The notes under the pieces were generated by a model. That model was given only the letters and a program-made list of their open reading frames with translations. It did not search any database and was not told the DNA's origin. This document shows, one piece after another, positions 33,866-42,728 of a DNA stretch of 64,000 nt. The translations under genes and the position numbers were made by a program. The stretch is taken from positions 62,001-126,000 of the forward strand of contig NZ_JADMJN010000011.1 in NCBI RefSeq assembly GCF_018780565.1, given 5' to 3'. Positions within the stretch are counted from its first letter, which is position 1, and every line of letters starts with the position of its first letter. This DNA comes from Rhodoferax sp. Its GTDB lineage: Bacteria; Pseudomonadota; Gammaproteobacteria; Burkholderiales; Burkholderiaceae_C.

Positions 33866-34351
33866 ATGAAATATGCTTTATTGATACCGTTGGCTGCTAC
33901 TTTGTTTGTAGCAACCAGTTATTCGCAGGAACGCATTTACCGGTGCGGCAACGAATACACCAATACCGTTTCCGAAGCGCAGGCGAAAAACTGCAAACTG
34001 GTGTCGGGTGGCAACGTCACTGTGGTGCCGGCGCCCAAGCCCAGCGCTGGCCGAACTGCGGCAGCAACCCAGCCTGGACAGCGTGTTGACGCGGGTGACC
34101 AGAAGTCGCGCGACTCCGATGCGCGCCAGATTCTGGAGTCCGAGCTCAAAAAGGCAGAGGCGCGTCAGGCCGAGTTGCTCAAGGAATACAACAATGGCGA
34201 GCCCGAGAAGCAGGGTGGCGAGGCGCGCAACCACCAGAAGTATCTGGACCGCGTTGCCGAGCTCAAGGCCAGCATTGCGCGAAATGAAAGTGATATTGCC
34301 GGCATTCGCCGTGAACTCGGACGTGCGCCGGCAGCGTCTGCGGCAAAATAG
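33866..34351 (+). CDS. Small exported coiled-coil protein between glnA and ntrB
   Basis: Protein of 161 residues with a signal peptide (about 1-20, ALLIPLAATLFVATSYS), then a DUF4124-like start (ERIYRCGNEYTNTVSEAQAKNCKLV with two Cys), a Pro/Ala-rich linker and a charged helix (about 85-155, SELKKAEARQAELLKEY...YLDRVAELKASIARNESDIAGI) likely to coil. It lies between glnA and ntrB, 138 bases after the glnA stop, and 5 bases before the ntrB start, so it may be transcribed with ntrBC. Its role in nitrogen control, if any, is unknown. Palindrome copy 4 lies in its signal-peptide coding region. Confidence 0.75.
   Translation: MKYALLIPLAATLFVATSYSQERIYRCGNEYTNTVSEAQAKNCKLVSGGNVTVVPAPKPSAGRTAAATQPGQRVDAGDQKSRDSDARQILESELKKAEARQAELLKEYNNGEPEKQGGEARNHQKYLDRVAELKASIARNESDIAGIRRELGRAPAASAAK
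33896..33912. repeat. Short palindrome GCTAY-N7-RTAGC, copy 4 (signal-peptide coding region)
   Basis: GCTACTTTGTTTGTAGC: 5-base arms, 7-base loop. It encodes ATLFVA in the signal peptide of the small protein between glnA and ntrB, sharing 14 of 17 bases and the reading frame with copy 2 in rsuA. Confidence 0.6.
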
Positions 34352-34356
34352 GCGAC

Positions 34357-35454
34357 TTGAAAAAGTCCAATCAACCCACAAGCCCCTCACCCGCTGTTTC
34401 GGCGGCTGTGCGTTTTCAATCCTTTGACTTGCTGGCGACACTGGTCGCTGTGGTGCAGAGCGACGGCGCGGTGTTGTTTGCCAATGCTGCACTGGAAGAT
34501 GCACTGGGCATTTCGCGCCGGGCCATTGTGGGGTCTCAATTTCCCGACAGTTTTACCGAACCAGGTCATCTGCAAAAGGCACTCCAGGGTGCAGGCGGCA
34601 ATGAATTCGCGGCCCTGCGGTACGACGCCTGGCTCAAGCGCCTGAATCACGATGCGCTGCCCGTGCATGTGATCGTGACGCAAACGGAGAGGCTTGATGA
34701 AATCATTGTGGAGTTGTTGCCCTTGGAGCAGCAGGCCCGCCAGGACCGTGAAGAGCGCTTGGCAGAGCAGGCCCAGACCAACAAGGAGCTGATTCGCAAT
34801 CTGGCCCATGAAATCAAGAATCCGCTGGGTGGCATCCGTGGGGCGGCCCAGCTGCTTGAGATGGAAATTGAATCCCGCGAACTGAAAGAGTACACACAAG
34901 TCATCATCCATGAGGCCGATCGCCTGCAAACCTTGGTGGACCGCTTGCTGGCACCCCACAGGCGGCCTCACCTGGTTGGTGATGTGAATGTTCATGAAGT
35001 GTGCGAGCGGGTGCGCTCCTTGATACTGGCCGAGTTTCCCAAGGGCCTCAAAGTGGTGCGTGACTATGACATTTCGATCCCCGAGTTCCGGGGCGACCGC
35101 GAGCAGCTCATCCAGACGGTACTCAATATTGCCCACAATGCCTGCCAGGCACTGACAGAACAGATCGCCGACGGTGATGCATGCCTGACTTTTCGCACGC
35201 GAATCGCACGGCAGACCACATTTGGCAAGCAACGCTACCGGTTGGCACTGGAATTGCATGTCATTGACAACGGGCCTGGTGTACCAGACTCGATCAAGGA
35301 CCGAATTTTCTATCCGCTGGTGTCAGGGCGTGAAGGGGGTTCGGGGCTGGGGCTGACATTGGCACAAACCTTTGTGCAGCAGCACCACGGTTTGATCGAA
35401 TGTGACAGCGTCCCGGGCCACACGGATTTCAAGATATTGATTCCGCTACCTTAA
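34357..35454 (+). CDS. glnL: Nitrogen regulation sensor kinase/phosphatase NtrB (GlnL)
   Basis: Soluble kinase of 365 residues controlling NtrC with nitrogen status (GlnB/PII). An N-terminal PAS domain (about 24-125) is followed by HisKA with phospho-His151 in RNLAHEIKNPLGG and a HATPase (N box NIAHNACQAL; G boxes DNGPGVPDSI and GREGGSGLGLTLA). The start is taken as TTG at 34357, preceded by AGGCGA rather close to it; a GTG at 34408 is an alternative. It follows the small coiled-coil gene by 5 bases and precedes ntrC by 26 bases. Confidence 0.93.
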   Translation: MKKSNQPTSPSPAVSAAVRFQSFDLLATLVAVVQSDGAVLFANAALEDALGISRRAIVGSQFPDSFTEPGHLQKALQGAGGNEFAALRYDAWLKRLNHDALPVHVIVTQTERLDEIIVELLPLEQQARQDREERLAEQAQTNKELIRNLAHEIKNPLGGIRGAAQLLEMEIESRELKEYTQVIIHEADRLQTLVDRLLAPHRRPHLVGDVNVHEVCERVRSLILAEFPKGLKVVRDYDISIPEFRGDREQLIQTVLNIAHNACQALTEQIADGDACLTFRTRIARQTTFGKQRYRLALELHVIDNGPGVPDSIKDRIFYPLVSGREGGSGLGLTLAQTFVQQHHGLIECDSVPGHTDFKILIPLP

Positions 35455-35480
35455 CAAATGACCTGAGGTGACAACAAGAT

Positions 35481-37001
35481 ATGAAGCCGATTTGGATCGT
35501 AGATGATGACCAGTCCATCCGCTTCGTACTGGAGAAGGCGCTGTTGCGTGAAAACCTGCCCACCCGCAGTTTTACCAATCCGCGTGATGTGTTGACTGCA
35601 CTGGAGGTTGCGAACGACGAAAACGGCCCGCAAATACTGGTCAGTGATATCCGCATGCCGGGGGGATCGGGTCTGGATTTGCTGGAGAAGGTCAAAGCCA
35701 AATACCCGGGTTTGCCGGTGATCATCATGACCGCGTATTCCGACCTGGACAGCGCAGTGTCGGCGTTTCAGGGCGGTGCATTCGAATACCTCCCCAAACC
35801 CTTTGATTTGCCCAAGGCGGTCGAGCTCATTCGCCGTGCCGTCGAAGAAAGTCAGCGCGAGGAGGTGGCGGAAGAGCGCATGACCGATACGCCGGAGATG
35901 CTGGGCCAGGCGCCCGCGATGCAGGACGTGTTTCGTGCCATTGGCCGTTTGAGCCAGAGCAATGTCACGGTCATGATCACTGGCGAGTCGGGTTCAGGCA
36001 AGGAGTTGGTTGCTCGTGCCTTGCACAAGCATTCACCACGTGCCAACGGCCCCTTTGTGGCCATCAATACTGCGGCGATTCCCAAAGACTTGCTGGAGTC
36101 AGAGCTTTTCGGCCATGAACGCGGGGCCTTCACCGGTGCGCAAAGCATGCGCCGGGGCCGCTTTGAGCAGGCAGATGGTGGCACGCTGTTTCTCGATGAA
36201 ATTGGCGACATGCCGTTTGACCTGCAGACCCGCCTGTTGCGTGTGCTCAGCGATGGTCACTTCTATCGGGTTGGTGGTCACAGCGCGGTGAAAACGAATG
36301 TGCGTGTGATTGCCGCCACGCATCAGAACCTGGAGCAACGTGTCAAGGACGGTGCGTTCCGCGAGGATTTGTTTCACCGGCTCAACGTCATCCGCCTGCG
36401 TTTGCCAGCGCTGCGTGAGCGCAAGGAAGACGTGCCGATGCTGACGCGCCACTTTCTTCAGCAAAGCGCCAAGCAGTTGGGTGTGGAGCCGAAAAGAATT
36501 TCGGACGCCGCATTGTCCTGGTTGGGTAATTTTGGTTTTCCCGGAAATGTGCGGCAATTGGAGAACATCTGCCACTGGGTGACGGTGATGGCTCCTACCC
36601 AGGTAATCGAGCCGAAGGATTTGCCACCCGAGGTGGGTGTCACCACCAAGGATTCGGGCGGAACCAGCGCTGCGTCGCTTGCATCTGAGGATGTGGTGAC
36701 ACCACCGGCCTCTCTGGAGCCCGGCTTTTCTGCGGTGGATCAGGCCGTTGCACCCGTGGTGCCGATTGCGCTTGCCCCATTCAGCGATAGCGGCTGGGAG
36801 TTGGGTCTGGAGGCCGACGCCATCGCTTTGCTGGCGACGGGTCGCACCGATGTGTGGGATGAATTGACGCGCCGGTTTGAGTCGCGTCTGATTCTCACCG
36901 CTTTAGCGGCTACCCGTGGCCGACGTATTGAGGCAGCTCAAAAGCTAGGCATTGGTCGTAACACCATTACACGCAAGATCCAGGAACTGGGCCTTGAGTA
37001 A
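35481..37001 (+). CDS. glnG: Nitrogen regulation response regulator NtrC (sigma-54 activator)
   Basis: Protein of 506 residues, receiver domain at about 1-120 (WIVDDDQSI, acceptor Asp56 in LVSDIRMP), sigma-54 AAA+ domain at about 145-375 (GESGSGKE; GAFTGA loop; DGGTLFLDEIGDMP), a 70-residue Pro/Ala/Ser linker, and a Fis-type HTH at the end (RGRRIEAAQKLGIGRNTITRKIQEL). It activates glnA and other nitrogen genes from enhancer sites such as 32101 and 32127. It is slightly longer than E. coli NtrC through the linker. It is convergent with xthA, 14 bases from its stop. Confidence 0.96.
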   Translation: MKPIWIVDDDQSIRFVLEKALLRENLPTRSFTNPRDVLTALEVANDENGPQILVSDIRMPGGSGLDLLEKVKAKYPGLPVIIMTAYSDLDSAVSAFQGGAFEYLPKPFDLPKAVELIRRAVEESQREEVAEERMTDTPEMLGQAPAMQDVFRAIGRLSQSNVTVMITGESGSGKELVARALHKHSPRANGPFVAINTAAIPKDLLESELFGHERGAFTGAQSMRRGRFEQADGGTLFLDEIGDMPFDLQTRLLRVLSDGHFYRVGGHSAVKTNVRVIAATHQNLEQRVKDGAFREDLFHRLNVIRLRLPALRERKEDVPMLTRHFLQQSAKQLGVEPKRISDAALSWLGNFGFPGNVRQLENICHWVTVMAPTQVIEPKDLPPEVGVTTKDSGGTSAASLASEDVVTPPASLEPGFSAVDQAVAPVVPIALAPFSDSGWELGLEADAIALLATGRTDVWDELTRRFESRLILTALAATRGRRIEAAQKLGIGRNTITRKIQELGLE

Positions 37002-37015
37002 GTGCGCTCAGGCAC

Positions 37016-37786
37016 CTAGTCGTTGGCAAGCTCCACGATGACCGGTGCGTGATCGCTGGGGCGTTCATTCTTGCGCGGAGCCTTGTCGATCACGCAGCTT
37101 TTCACCAGAGGCTTCAATGTGTTGCTGACCAGAATGTGGTCAATGCGAAGTCCGCGGTTGCGCGGAAAAGCAAAGTTGCGGTAGTCCCACCAGGAGTAGC
37201 TTTTCTCTGCTTGCGGGAACAGGCGGTAGGCGTCGTGCAGACCCAGCGCAATGAGCGCGCGCAGGTGATAGCGCTCCTCTTCGGTGCAGTGAATCGTGTC
37301 TTTCAGACCCACCGGGTCCCACACGTCGGCGTCATCGAAGGTGATGTTGTAGTCGCCCAAAAGCACCAGCTTGGGGTTCCTGGCGAGTTCTTCGCGAAGC
37401 CATTCCCGCAATCCCTTTAGCCAACTCATCTTGTATTCAAACTTGTCGCTGCCGGGCTCCTGGCCATTTGGAAAATAACCGCCAATGACCCGTACATCAC
37501 CCACGGTGGCGCTGATGAGGCGGGCCATGTCATCCGAGAAGCCGGGGATATTGCGGACGACATCCGTCGCGGGTGAACGGGACAAGAGGGCGACGCCGTT
37601 ATAGGTTTTTTGTCCGAAGCATTGGGCGTGGTAGCCTGCCTGTGTGAAGGCGTCAAATGGGAACTTGTCGTCCGTCATTTTCAGCTCCTGCAGTACCAGC
37701 ACTTCCACCGGGTTGGCAGTAAGCCAGGCCAGCACTTGCGGCAGGCGCACGGTAAGGGAGTTCACGTTCCAGGTGGCAATTCTCAT
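37016..37786 (-). CDS. xthA: Exodeoxyribonuclease III (AP endonuclease)
   Basis: Protein of 256 residues from the ExoIII/APE1 superfamily. It shows WNVNSLTVRLPQVL, QELKMTDDKFP (catalytic Glu), GYFPNGQEPGSDKF, GDYNI (GDYNITFDDADVWDP), and the C-terminal RIDHILVS...PSDHAPVIVEL, with Asp and His of the active site. It cuts at abasic sites and trims 3' ends in DNA repair. It starts 7 bases after the K+ channel gene and probably ends the thyA operon. It is convergent with ntrC. Confidence 0.95.
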   Translation of the reverse strand: MRIATWNVNSLTVRLPQVLAWLTANPVEVLVLQELKMTDDKFPFDAFTQAGYHAQCFGQKTYNGVALLSRSPATDVVRNIPGFSDDMARLISATVGDVRVIGGYFPNGQEPGSDKFEYKMSWLKGLREWLREELARNPKLVLLGDYNITFDDADVWDPVGLKDTIHCTEEERYHLRALIALGLHDAYRLFPQAEKSYSWWDYRNFAFPRNRGLRIDHILVSNTLKPLVKSCVIDKAPRKNERPSDHAPVIVELAND

Positions 37787-37793
37787 ATCGCAA

Positions 37794-38813
37794 TTACACT
37801 TTCAGCAGCTTTTCCAGGTGGGCACGGCCATCGGGGCTGGCCATCAGGACCAGGGCGGCACCGGCTTTGACCATATGTTCATCGGCAGGATTGAATACCC
37901 ACTTGCCATGCTCATGGGTCGCCATGAGAATATATTCTTTTGACTTTGGAACCAGTTCACTCACTGCAGTGGGTGGAAAGTTGGGAGGCAAAATCACTTC
38001 TTCCACGCGCAGCCCCTCATCGCTGCGAAGCATCTGGTCCATGAAGTTGACGGCATGCGGACGCACCATGGCAGAGACAATGCGCATGCCGCCCGTGAAG
38101 TCTGGCGAAACGATTTCATCGGCCCCGGCCCGGTGTGCTTTTTTGGCGTTACGGATATCGTGCAGGCGGGCCACCACACGCGACTGGGGATGGAGCAGCT
38201 TGACGGACATGGAAATCACCAGGTTGTGGCTGTCGTCCCCGGTGACCGCAAACACGCCGGCTGCACCCATCACCCCTGCCGTACGCAGCGCATCATCGTC
38301 AGCCGCATCTTCGTGAAGGTGGAGCGTTTCGGGGTGATGCTCCAGCCATCGGTCCAGTGCCTGGCGATTGCTTTCGATGACGACCAGGTTGCGCTTGGTC
38401 TTGATCAGTTCATTTGCCACGTTGGTGCCGACCCGACCAATGCCACACACGATGTAGTGACCGGACAGCTTTGCAATTTCTTTTTCCATACGTTTCTTTC
38501 TCAGCGCGACATTGAGATCCGATTCGAGCAACAGGGCAACAAAAGTAGAAAACATGTAGCTCATCGTGCCGATGCCAATCACGGCAATGAACACGGTGAA
38601 CAGGCGCCCCATCGGATGGGTGCTCAAGTCAACGGTTTCGCCATAGCCAATGGTGGCCACGGTGATGAATGTCATGTAGAAGCTGTCGATCCAGGTCGCC
38701 GAAGGCCGACCGAGATACATGTAGCCCAAGGTGCCAGTCAGATGAACGAGCAGCAAGAGGCCGGCACCATAGCGCAGCCCGGAAAAGCGCGTGCCCTGCA
38801 GGACCTTTTTCAC
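37794..38813 (-). CDS. Potassium channel with RCK (TrkA-N/TrkA-C) domains
   Basis: Membrane protein of 339 residues. A two-helix pore has selectivity filter TIGYG (in SFYMTFITVATIGYGETVD) at about 50-55, followed by a TrkA-N Rossmann domain (YIVCGIGRVGTNVANELI, about 115-240) that may bind NAD or ATP, and a TrkA-C domain (about 250-335). It resembles Kch/MthK-type channels. It lies 42 bases after DUF4337 and 7 before xthA. A single pore and one RCK domain per chain imply a tetramer. Ion selectivity is inferred from the filter. Confidence 0.92.
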   Translation of the reverse strand: MKKVLQGTRFSGLRYGAGLLLLVHLTGTLGYMYLGRPSATWIDSFYMTFITVATIGYGETVDLSTHPMGRLFTVFIAVIGIGTMSYMFSTFVALLLESDLNVALRKKRMEKEIAKLSGHYIVCGIGRVGTNVANELIKTKRNLVVIESNRQALDRWLEHHPETLHLHEDAADDDALRTAGVMGAAGVFAVTGDDSHNLVISMSVKLLHPQSRVVARLHDIRNAKKAHRAGADEIVSPDFTGGMRIVSAMVRPHAVNFMDQMLRSDEGLRVEEVILPPNFPPTAVSELVPKSKEYILMATHEHGKWVFNPADEHMVKAGAALVLMASPDGRAHLEKLLKV

Positions 38814-38855
38814 AGAATGCCTTTTAACACTATGGCGCTGCGAACTGTTCGCCCG

Positions 38856-39452
38856 TCAAATATGCAAGGCTGCCAATATGCCAACGACTACGCCCAGACC
38901 ACCCGCACCAAACATGGCGTATTCCAGCCATTTCTTTTTTGTCAACAAAGCAATAGCGGCCAGCGCAATGCAGACCTGCAGCACCGTGGTCGCTTGCGCC
39001 CAGCGGTGGTGCTGGTGCATTTGCTCGTCGCTTTTTTTGTCCCATTGTGTGGCGTCGGCCTCCAGCTTGTCCGCAATCACTTTAATGTCGTTCTTTTCCT
39101 TCTCGTAGCGGTCGATCTTGGCCTGGTACTTGACCTTCTCCTCCTCCCGCGCCGTGAGGTCGCGCGACACTTCGGCCAGCGACTGTTTGGTGCTCTTTGA
39201 CTGGAAGTAGTTCCACTGGTTGGAGGCTTCCGTTTTCTTGATGGCCGCGTTGTTCTTGTACAGGCCGGCATTGGCCTGGGTCGCTCCACCCATGTAGCCA
39301 AAGATGGCGCCCACCGTGGCGATGATGGCGGTGAACATGGCAATCTGATTGATCATGCCGCCGCCCCCGTGGTCACCTCCGTGGCCGCCCGTTTGGGCGT
39401 GTTCCAGTTCGTGGTCGTGCGGGCCGTGCACGTGAAATCCGTGTCCTGACAT
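38856..39452 (-). CDS. DUF4337 domain protein, His-rich N-terminus
   Basis: Protein of 198 residues. The first 32 residues hold eight His and many Gly (GHGFHVHGPHDHELEH, then GGHGGDHGGGG), which could bind metal. Next come a transmembrane segment (INQIAMFTAIIATVGAIFGYMGG, about 33-55), a charged coiled coil (about 60-150, LTAREEEKVKYQAKIDRYEKEKND) and two transmembrane segments at the end (about 160-195). The fold is that of the DUF4337 family of unknown role. The ATG at 39452 is chosen because longer frames add basic residues overlapping folA. It sits between folA and a K+ channel. Confidence 0.8.
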   Translation of the reverse strand: MSGHGFHVHGPHDHELEHAQTGGHGGDHGGGGMINQIAMFTAIIATVGAIFGYMGGATQANAGLYKNNAAIKKTEASNQWNYFQSKSTKQSLAEVSRDLTAREEEKVKYQAKIDRYEKEKNDIKVIADKLEADATQWDKKSDEQMHQHHRWAQATTVLQVCIALAAIALLTKKKWLEYAMFGAGGLGVVVGILAALHI

Positions 39453-39454
39453 GC

Positions 39455-39967
39455 TTAGTTTCCTTGGGTCAATGGAAGGGGTTGTGGGTTGCGCAAGCTT
39501 ACGAAAGTAAAGCGCAAGCCTTGTGACGAGGTGTGGGTTTCGCGGGCGGTTTCCACCCACTGCGGGCCGAATTGTGGCGCAAATGCGTCGCCGTCGAAGT
39601 CGGCGTCGATCTCGGTCACCTCCGCCGTGTGCGCGTAGGGCAGGGCATGGGCATACATCTCGGCGCCGCCGATGATCCAGACGTGTTCGGATTGCTCGCA
39701 AAACGATAGCGCTTCACGCAGTCCCGACGAAGGCTTAGCTCCGGTTTCGCTCCAATTTTTCTGGCGGGTGACGACCACGTTGGTGCGTCCCGGCAGAGGG
39801 CGGAACCTGGGCGGCAGCGAATCCCAGGTCCTTCGGCCCATTATGACCGGGCAACCCATGGTCAGACGTTTGAAGTGCGCCAAGTCTTCTGGCAGGTGCC
39901 AGGGCAGTGCATTGTTCTTCCCGATGACGCCGTTGCGGGCCTTGGCGAAGATGATGTGCAACTGCAT
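39455..39967 (-). CDS. folA: Dihydrofolate reductase
   Basis: Protein of 170 residues that regenerates tetrahydrofolate from dihydrofolate with NADPH. It opens QLHIIFAKARNGVIGKNNALPWHLPEDLAHFKRLTMG, with PWHLPEDL near the active site, then VIMGRRTWDSLP and a C-terminal WIIGGAEMYAHAL. The ATG at 39967 lies 8 bases after thyA and is preferred over an earlier frame that adds a Gly-rich extension. It is coupled with thyA, whose reaction makes dihydrofolate, which is the usual functional pairing. Confidence 0.95.
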   Translation of the reverse strand: MQLHIIFAKARNGVIGKNNALPWHLPEDLAHFKRLTMGCPVIMGRRTWDSLPPRFRPLPGRTNVVVTRQKNWSETGAKPSSGLREALSFCEQSEHVWIIGGAEMYAHALPYAHTAEVTEIDADFDGDAFAPQFGPQWVETARETHTSSQGLRFTFVSLRNPQPLPLTQGN

Positions 39968-39975
39968 GCCGCCCC

Positions 39976-40821
39976 CTACACCGCCACCGGCGCCTTGATG
40001 GCGGGGTGGCATTCGTAGCCCAGCACCTCAAAATCTTCGTACTGGTAGTCGAAGATGGTGTCGGGCTTGCGCTTGATGTGGAGCGCGGGGTAGGCGTAGG
40101 GGGTGCGGCTGAGCTGCAGTGCCACCTGTTCTTTGTGGTTGCTGTAAATGTGGCAGTCGCCACCGGTCCAGATGAAATCGCCCACATCCAGGTCGCACTG
40201 TTGCGCCACCATGTGGGTCAGTAGCGCATAGCTGGCGATGTTGAAGGGCACGCCCAAAAAGATGTCGGCGCTGCGCTGGTACAGCTGGCAACTCAGTTTG
40301 CCTTTGCCGCCCGCCACCTCGGACGGTGCGACGTAAAACTGAAAGAAAGCATGGCAGGGCATCAGCGCCATCTTGTTCAGCTCGGCCACGTTCCAGGCGC
40401 TGACGATGATGCGGCGCGAATCGGGGTTGGTCTTGAGCGTTTGGATCACCTCGGCAATCTGGTCGATATGGCCGCCGTCCGGCGTGGGCCAGCTGCGCCA
40501 CTGCACGCCATAGACCGGGCCCAGGTCACCGTCAGACTTGGCCCATTCGTCCCAGATGCTCACACCGCGTTCCTTGAGCCAGTTGTTGTTGCTCGATCCG
40601 GTCAGAAACCACAGCAGCTCCTGGATGATGGAGCGCAAGTGCACCTTCTTGGTGGTGACCAGCGGAAAGCCTTCATTCAGGTCAAAACGCATCTGGTAGC
40701 CAAAGACACTCTTTGTACCGGTGCCGGTGCGATCACCTTTGGCCACGCCCGTGGTGTCCACGTGGCGCATGAAGTCTTCGTATTGCTGTCGCACGGGATG
40801 GGGGGAGCTTGGCTGGGACAT
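39976..40821 (-). CDS. thyA: Thymidylate synthase ThyA
   Basis: Protein of 281 residues that methylates dUMP with methylene-tetrahydrofolate to give dTMP and dihydrofolate. The active-site Cys156 is in [12 protein letters not shown], with [23 protein letters not shown] and the dUMP-binding region HIYSNH visible. The length fits the ThyA family. It heads an apparent operon with folA, DUF4337, a K+ channel and xthA. The start has the ATG right after a short TGT-rich gap and no strong ribosome site was picked out. Confidence 0.97.
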   Translation of the reverse strand: MSQPSSPHPVRQQYEDFMRHVDTTGVAKGDRTGTGTKSVFGYQMRFDLNEGFPLVTTKKVHLRSIIQELLWFLTGSSNNNWLKERGVSIWDEWAKSDGDLGPVYGVQWRSWPTPDGGHIDQIAEVIQTLKTNPDSRRIIVSAWNVAELNKMALMPCHAFFQFYVAPSEVAGGKGKLSCQLYQRSADIFLGVPFNIASYALLTHMVAQQCDLDVGDFIWTGGDCHIYSNHKEQVALQLSRTPYAYPALHIKRKPDTIFDYQYEDFEVLGYECHPAIKAPVAV

Positions 40822-40876
40822 TGTGAGTGATACTCAGGATAGGATTCGTGAAGTCATTTTAAGCGGCCGAAGCGCC

Positions 40877-42310
40877 TCAGACCCGCACCACCCGTCCCGG
40901 GTTCATGAGGTTCTGCGGATCGAGCGCGCGCTTGATGGCCCGCATCAAATCCAGTGCTACGGGTGACTTGTAGTGCTCCAGCTTGTCCACTTTGAGGCTA
41001 CCCACGCCATGTTCGGCCGAGATGGAGCCATTGAAGGCGGCCACCGAGTCAAACACCAGGGTGTTGACCTCTTCTTCGTGCTCCTGCAAAAAGATCGCCG
41101 CATCCATACCCTCTGGTGCTTGCACGTTGTAGTGCAGATTGCCGTCACCCAAGTGGCCAAAGTTGACCAGCCGCACGCCGGGGATGGCCTGCTGCAGCAA
41201 GGCATCGGTGGCGCGCACGAAATTAGGAATGCTGGACACCGGAATCGAGATGTCGTGCTTGATGTTCAAGCCCTCTTGCGCCTGCGCCAGGGGAATGCTT
41301 TCGCGGATATGCCAAAGCTGCTTGGCCTGTGACAGGTTTTCGGCCACCACGGCATCGGTGACGCAACCCTGGTCCAGCGCAGTTTCCAGCAGGCGCTCAA
41401 ACTGGGTGCGGGCATCGGCCTCGGACGCATGGCCGGAGTTTTCCAGCAACACGCAAAACGGTGTGTCCAGATGCAGCGGCACCAGCAGCTGTGCAAAGTG
41501 CTTGGCCACCAGACTGAGCGCAAACTGGCCCATCACTTCAAAACCGGTGAGGCCTGCGCCCAGGTGCCGGTGGGCCAGCCCCAGCAGGCTGACCGCATCT
41601 TCCAGCGTGGGCACGGCAGCCCAGGCGGTCAATTGCGCCGTGGGCAGGGGGTAGAGCTTCAGGGTGGCGGCGGTGATGATGCCCAATGTGCCCTCCGACC
41701 CAATGTAGAGGTTACGCAGGTCGTAGCCCGTGTTGTCCTTGCGCAGCCCGGTCAGGCCTTGCCAGACCTCACCCTGGGCGGTGACCACTTCCAGCCCCAG
41801 GCACAGGTCGCGCGTGTTGCCGTAGCGCACCACCTGCGTGCCACCGGCATTGGTGGCCAGGTTGCCGCCGATGGTGCAGGTGCCTTCAGCCGCCAGGCTC
41901 AAGGGAAAGAGCAGATCGGCTTCTTCGGCGCGTTCCTGCAGGTTTTGCAGAATGCAGCCAGCCTCAACCGTCATGGTCATGTTGTCACTGTCCAGGTTGC
42001 GCACGGCATTCAGGCGTTGCAGGCTCAGCACGATTTGCCGCCCCGACAGGTCGGGTGTGCCACCCACCACCAAGCCGGTGTTGCCGCCTTGGGGCACCAG
42101 ACTGACGCCACTGGCCGGGTTGGCCGTGCAAAATGCCGCGCAGGCTTTCACAATCTGCGCGACTTCTTCGGTGGAGGCGGGCCGCAGCACCGCCAGCGCC
42201 TTGCCGTGTGAGCGTTTGCGCCAGTCCTGTTCCCAGGCCGTCAGGTCGCCGTCGGTGTAGACGTGCGCGGCACCGACGATGTGGCGCAATTCGTTCAGCA
42301 GGCTTTGCAT
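40877..42310 (-). CDS. FAD-linked D-2-hydroxyacid dehydrogenase (GlcD/D-2-HGDH-like)
   Basis: Protein of 477 residues with an N-terminal FAD_binding_4 domain (PASTEEVAQIVKACAAF; SLVPQGGNTGLVVGG) and a C-terminal FAD-oxidase domain (LVNFGHLGDGNLHYNV; SAEHGVGSLKVDKLEHYKS; ALDPQNLMNPGRVV). It oxidises a D-2-hydroxyacid such as D-lactate, D-2-hydroxyglutarate or glycolate. It resembles D-2-hydroxyglutarate dehydrogenases in my recollection. It lies 55 bases upstream of thyA on the same strand and follows the DUF2069 gene by 4 bases, so it may form an operon with DUF2069. Confidence 0.88.
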   Translation of the reverse strand: MQSLLNELRHIVGAAHVYTDGDLTAWEQDWRKRSHGKALAVLRPASTEEVAQIVKACAAFCTANPASGVSLVPQGGNTGLVVGGTPDLSGRQIVLSLQRLNAVRNLDSDNMTMTVEAGCILQNLQERAEEADLLFPLSLAAEGTCTIGGNLATNAGGTQVVRYGNTRDLCLGLEVVTAQGEVWQGLTGLRKDNTGYDLRNLYIGSEGTLGIITAATLKLYPLPTAQLTAWAAVPTLEDAVSLLGLAHRHLGAGLTGFEVMGQFALSLVAKHFAQLLVPLHLDTPFCVLLENSGHASEADARTQFERLLETALDQGCVTDAVVAENLSQAKQLWHIRESIPLAQAQEGLNIKHDISIPVSSIPNFVRATDALLQQAIPGVRLVNFGHLGDGNLHYNVQAPEGMDAAIFLQEHEEEVNTLVFDSVAAFNGSISAEHGVGSLKVDKLEHYKSPVALDLMRAIKRALDPQNLMNPGRVVRV

Positions 42311-42314
42311 GGCG

Positions 42315-42707
42315 TCAACCTTTCTCGGTAACAGGGGCTGCAGCTTTGAGGCGCAGGCGAACGTGCAGGGCGCAAGCCACGAACAAGGTGAGGCACAGCA
42401 CCACCTCGATCATGGCCAGGTAGTTGCTCGGCGCCTTGTCGCTGTAAGCGCGTACCACCCCTTCGGTAAAGTAAAGCCACACCAGCAGGCTTACCCAGCG
42501 GTAGGTGTACATGCGGTTTTTCAGCAAGCCGGCCAGCGGAATGCACAGAGGCAGCACTTTGAAGGCCAGCAAGAAGCCGCCCGGACGGATCGGAGCCAGG
42601 TAAAGTTCCCAGGCCAGGCCCAAAACGATGAGCCCGAGCAGGCTGCCCACGGCCAGAATACGGGTGGCCAGGACAGAGGGGGCGGGGGTGTTGTTTTCTG
42701 TAATCAT
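42315..42707 (-). CDS. DUF2069 membrane protein
   Basis: Protein of 130 residues with four hydrophobic segments (about 15-35, 45-62, 68-84 and 97-117), the pattern of the DUF2069 family of small inner-membrane proteins. The ATG at 42707 sits 21 bases from the divergent yihY-type gene and no strong ribosome site precedes it. The stop is 4 bases before the FAD dehydrogenase start. Function is unknown. Confidence 0.8.
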   Translation of the reverse strand: MITENNTPAPSVLATRILAVGSLLGLIVLGLAWELYLAPIRPGGFLLAFKVLPLCIPLAGLLKNRMYTYRWVSLLVWLYFTEGVVRAYSDKAPSNYLAMIEVVLCLTLFVACALHVRLRLKAAAPVTEKG

Positions 42708-42728
42708 TGGAGTGGCATCATAGCGGCC

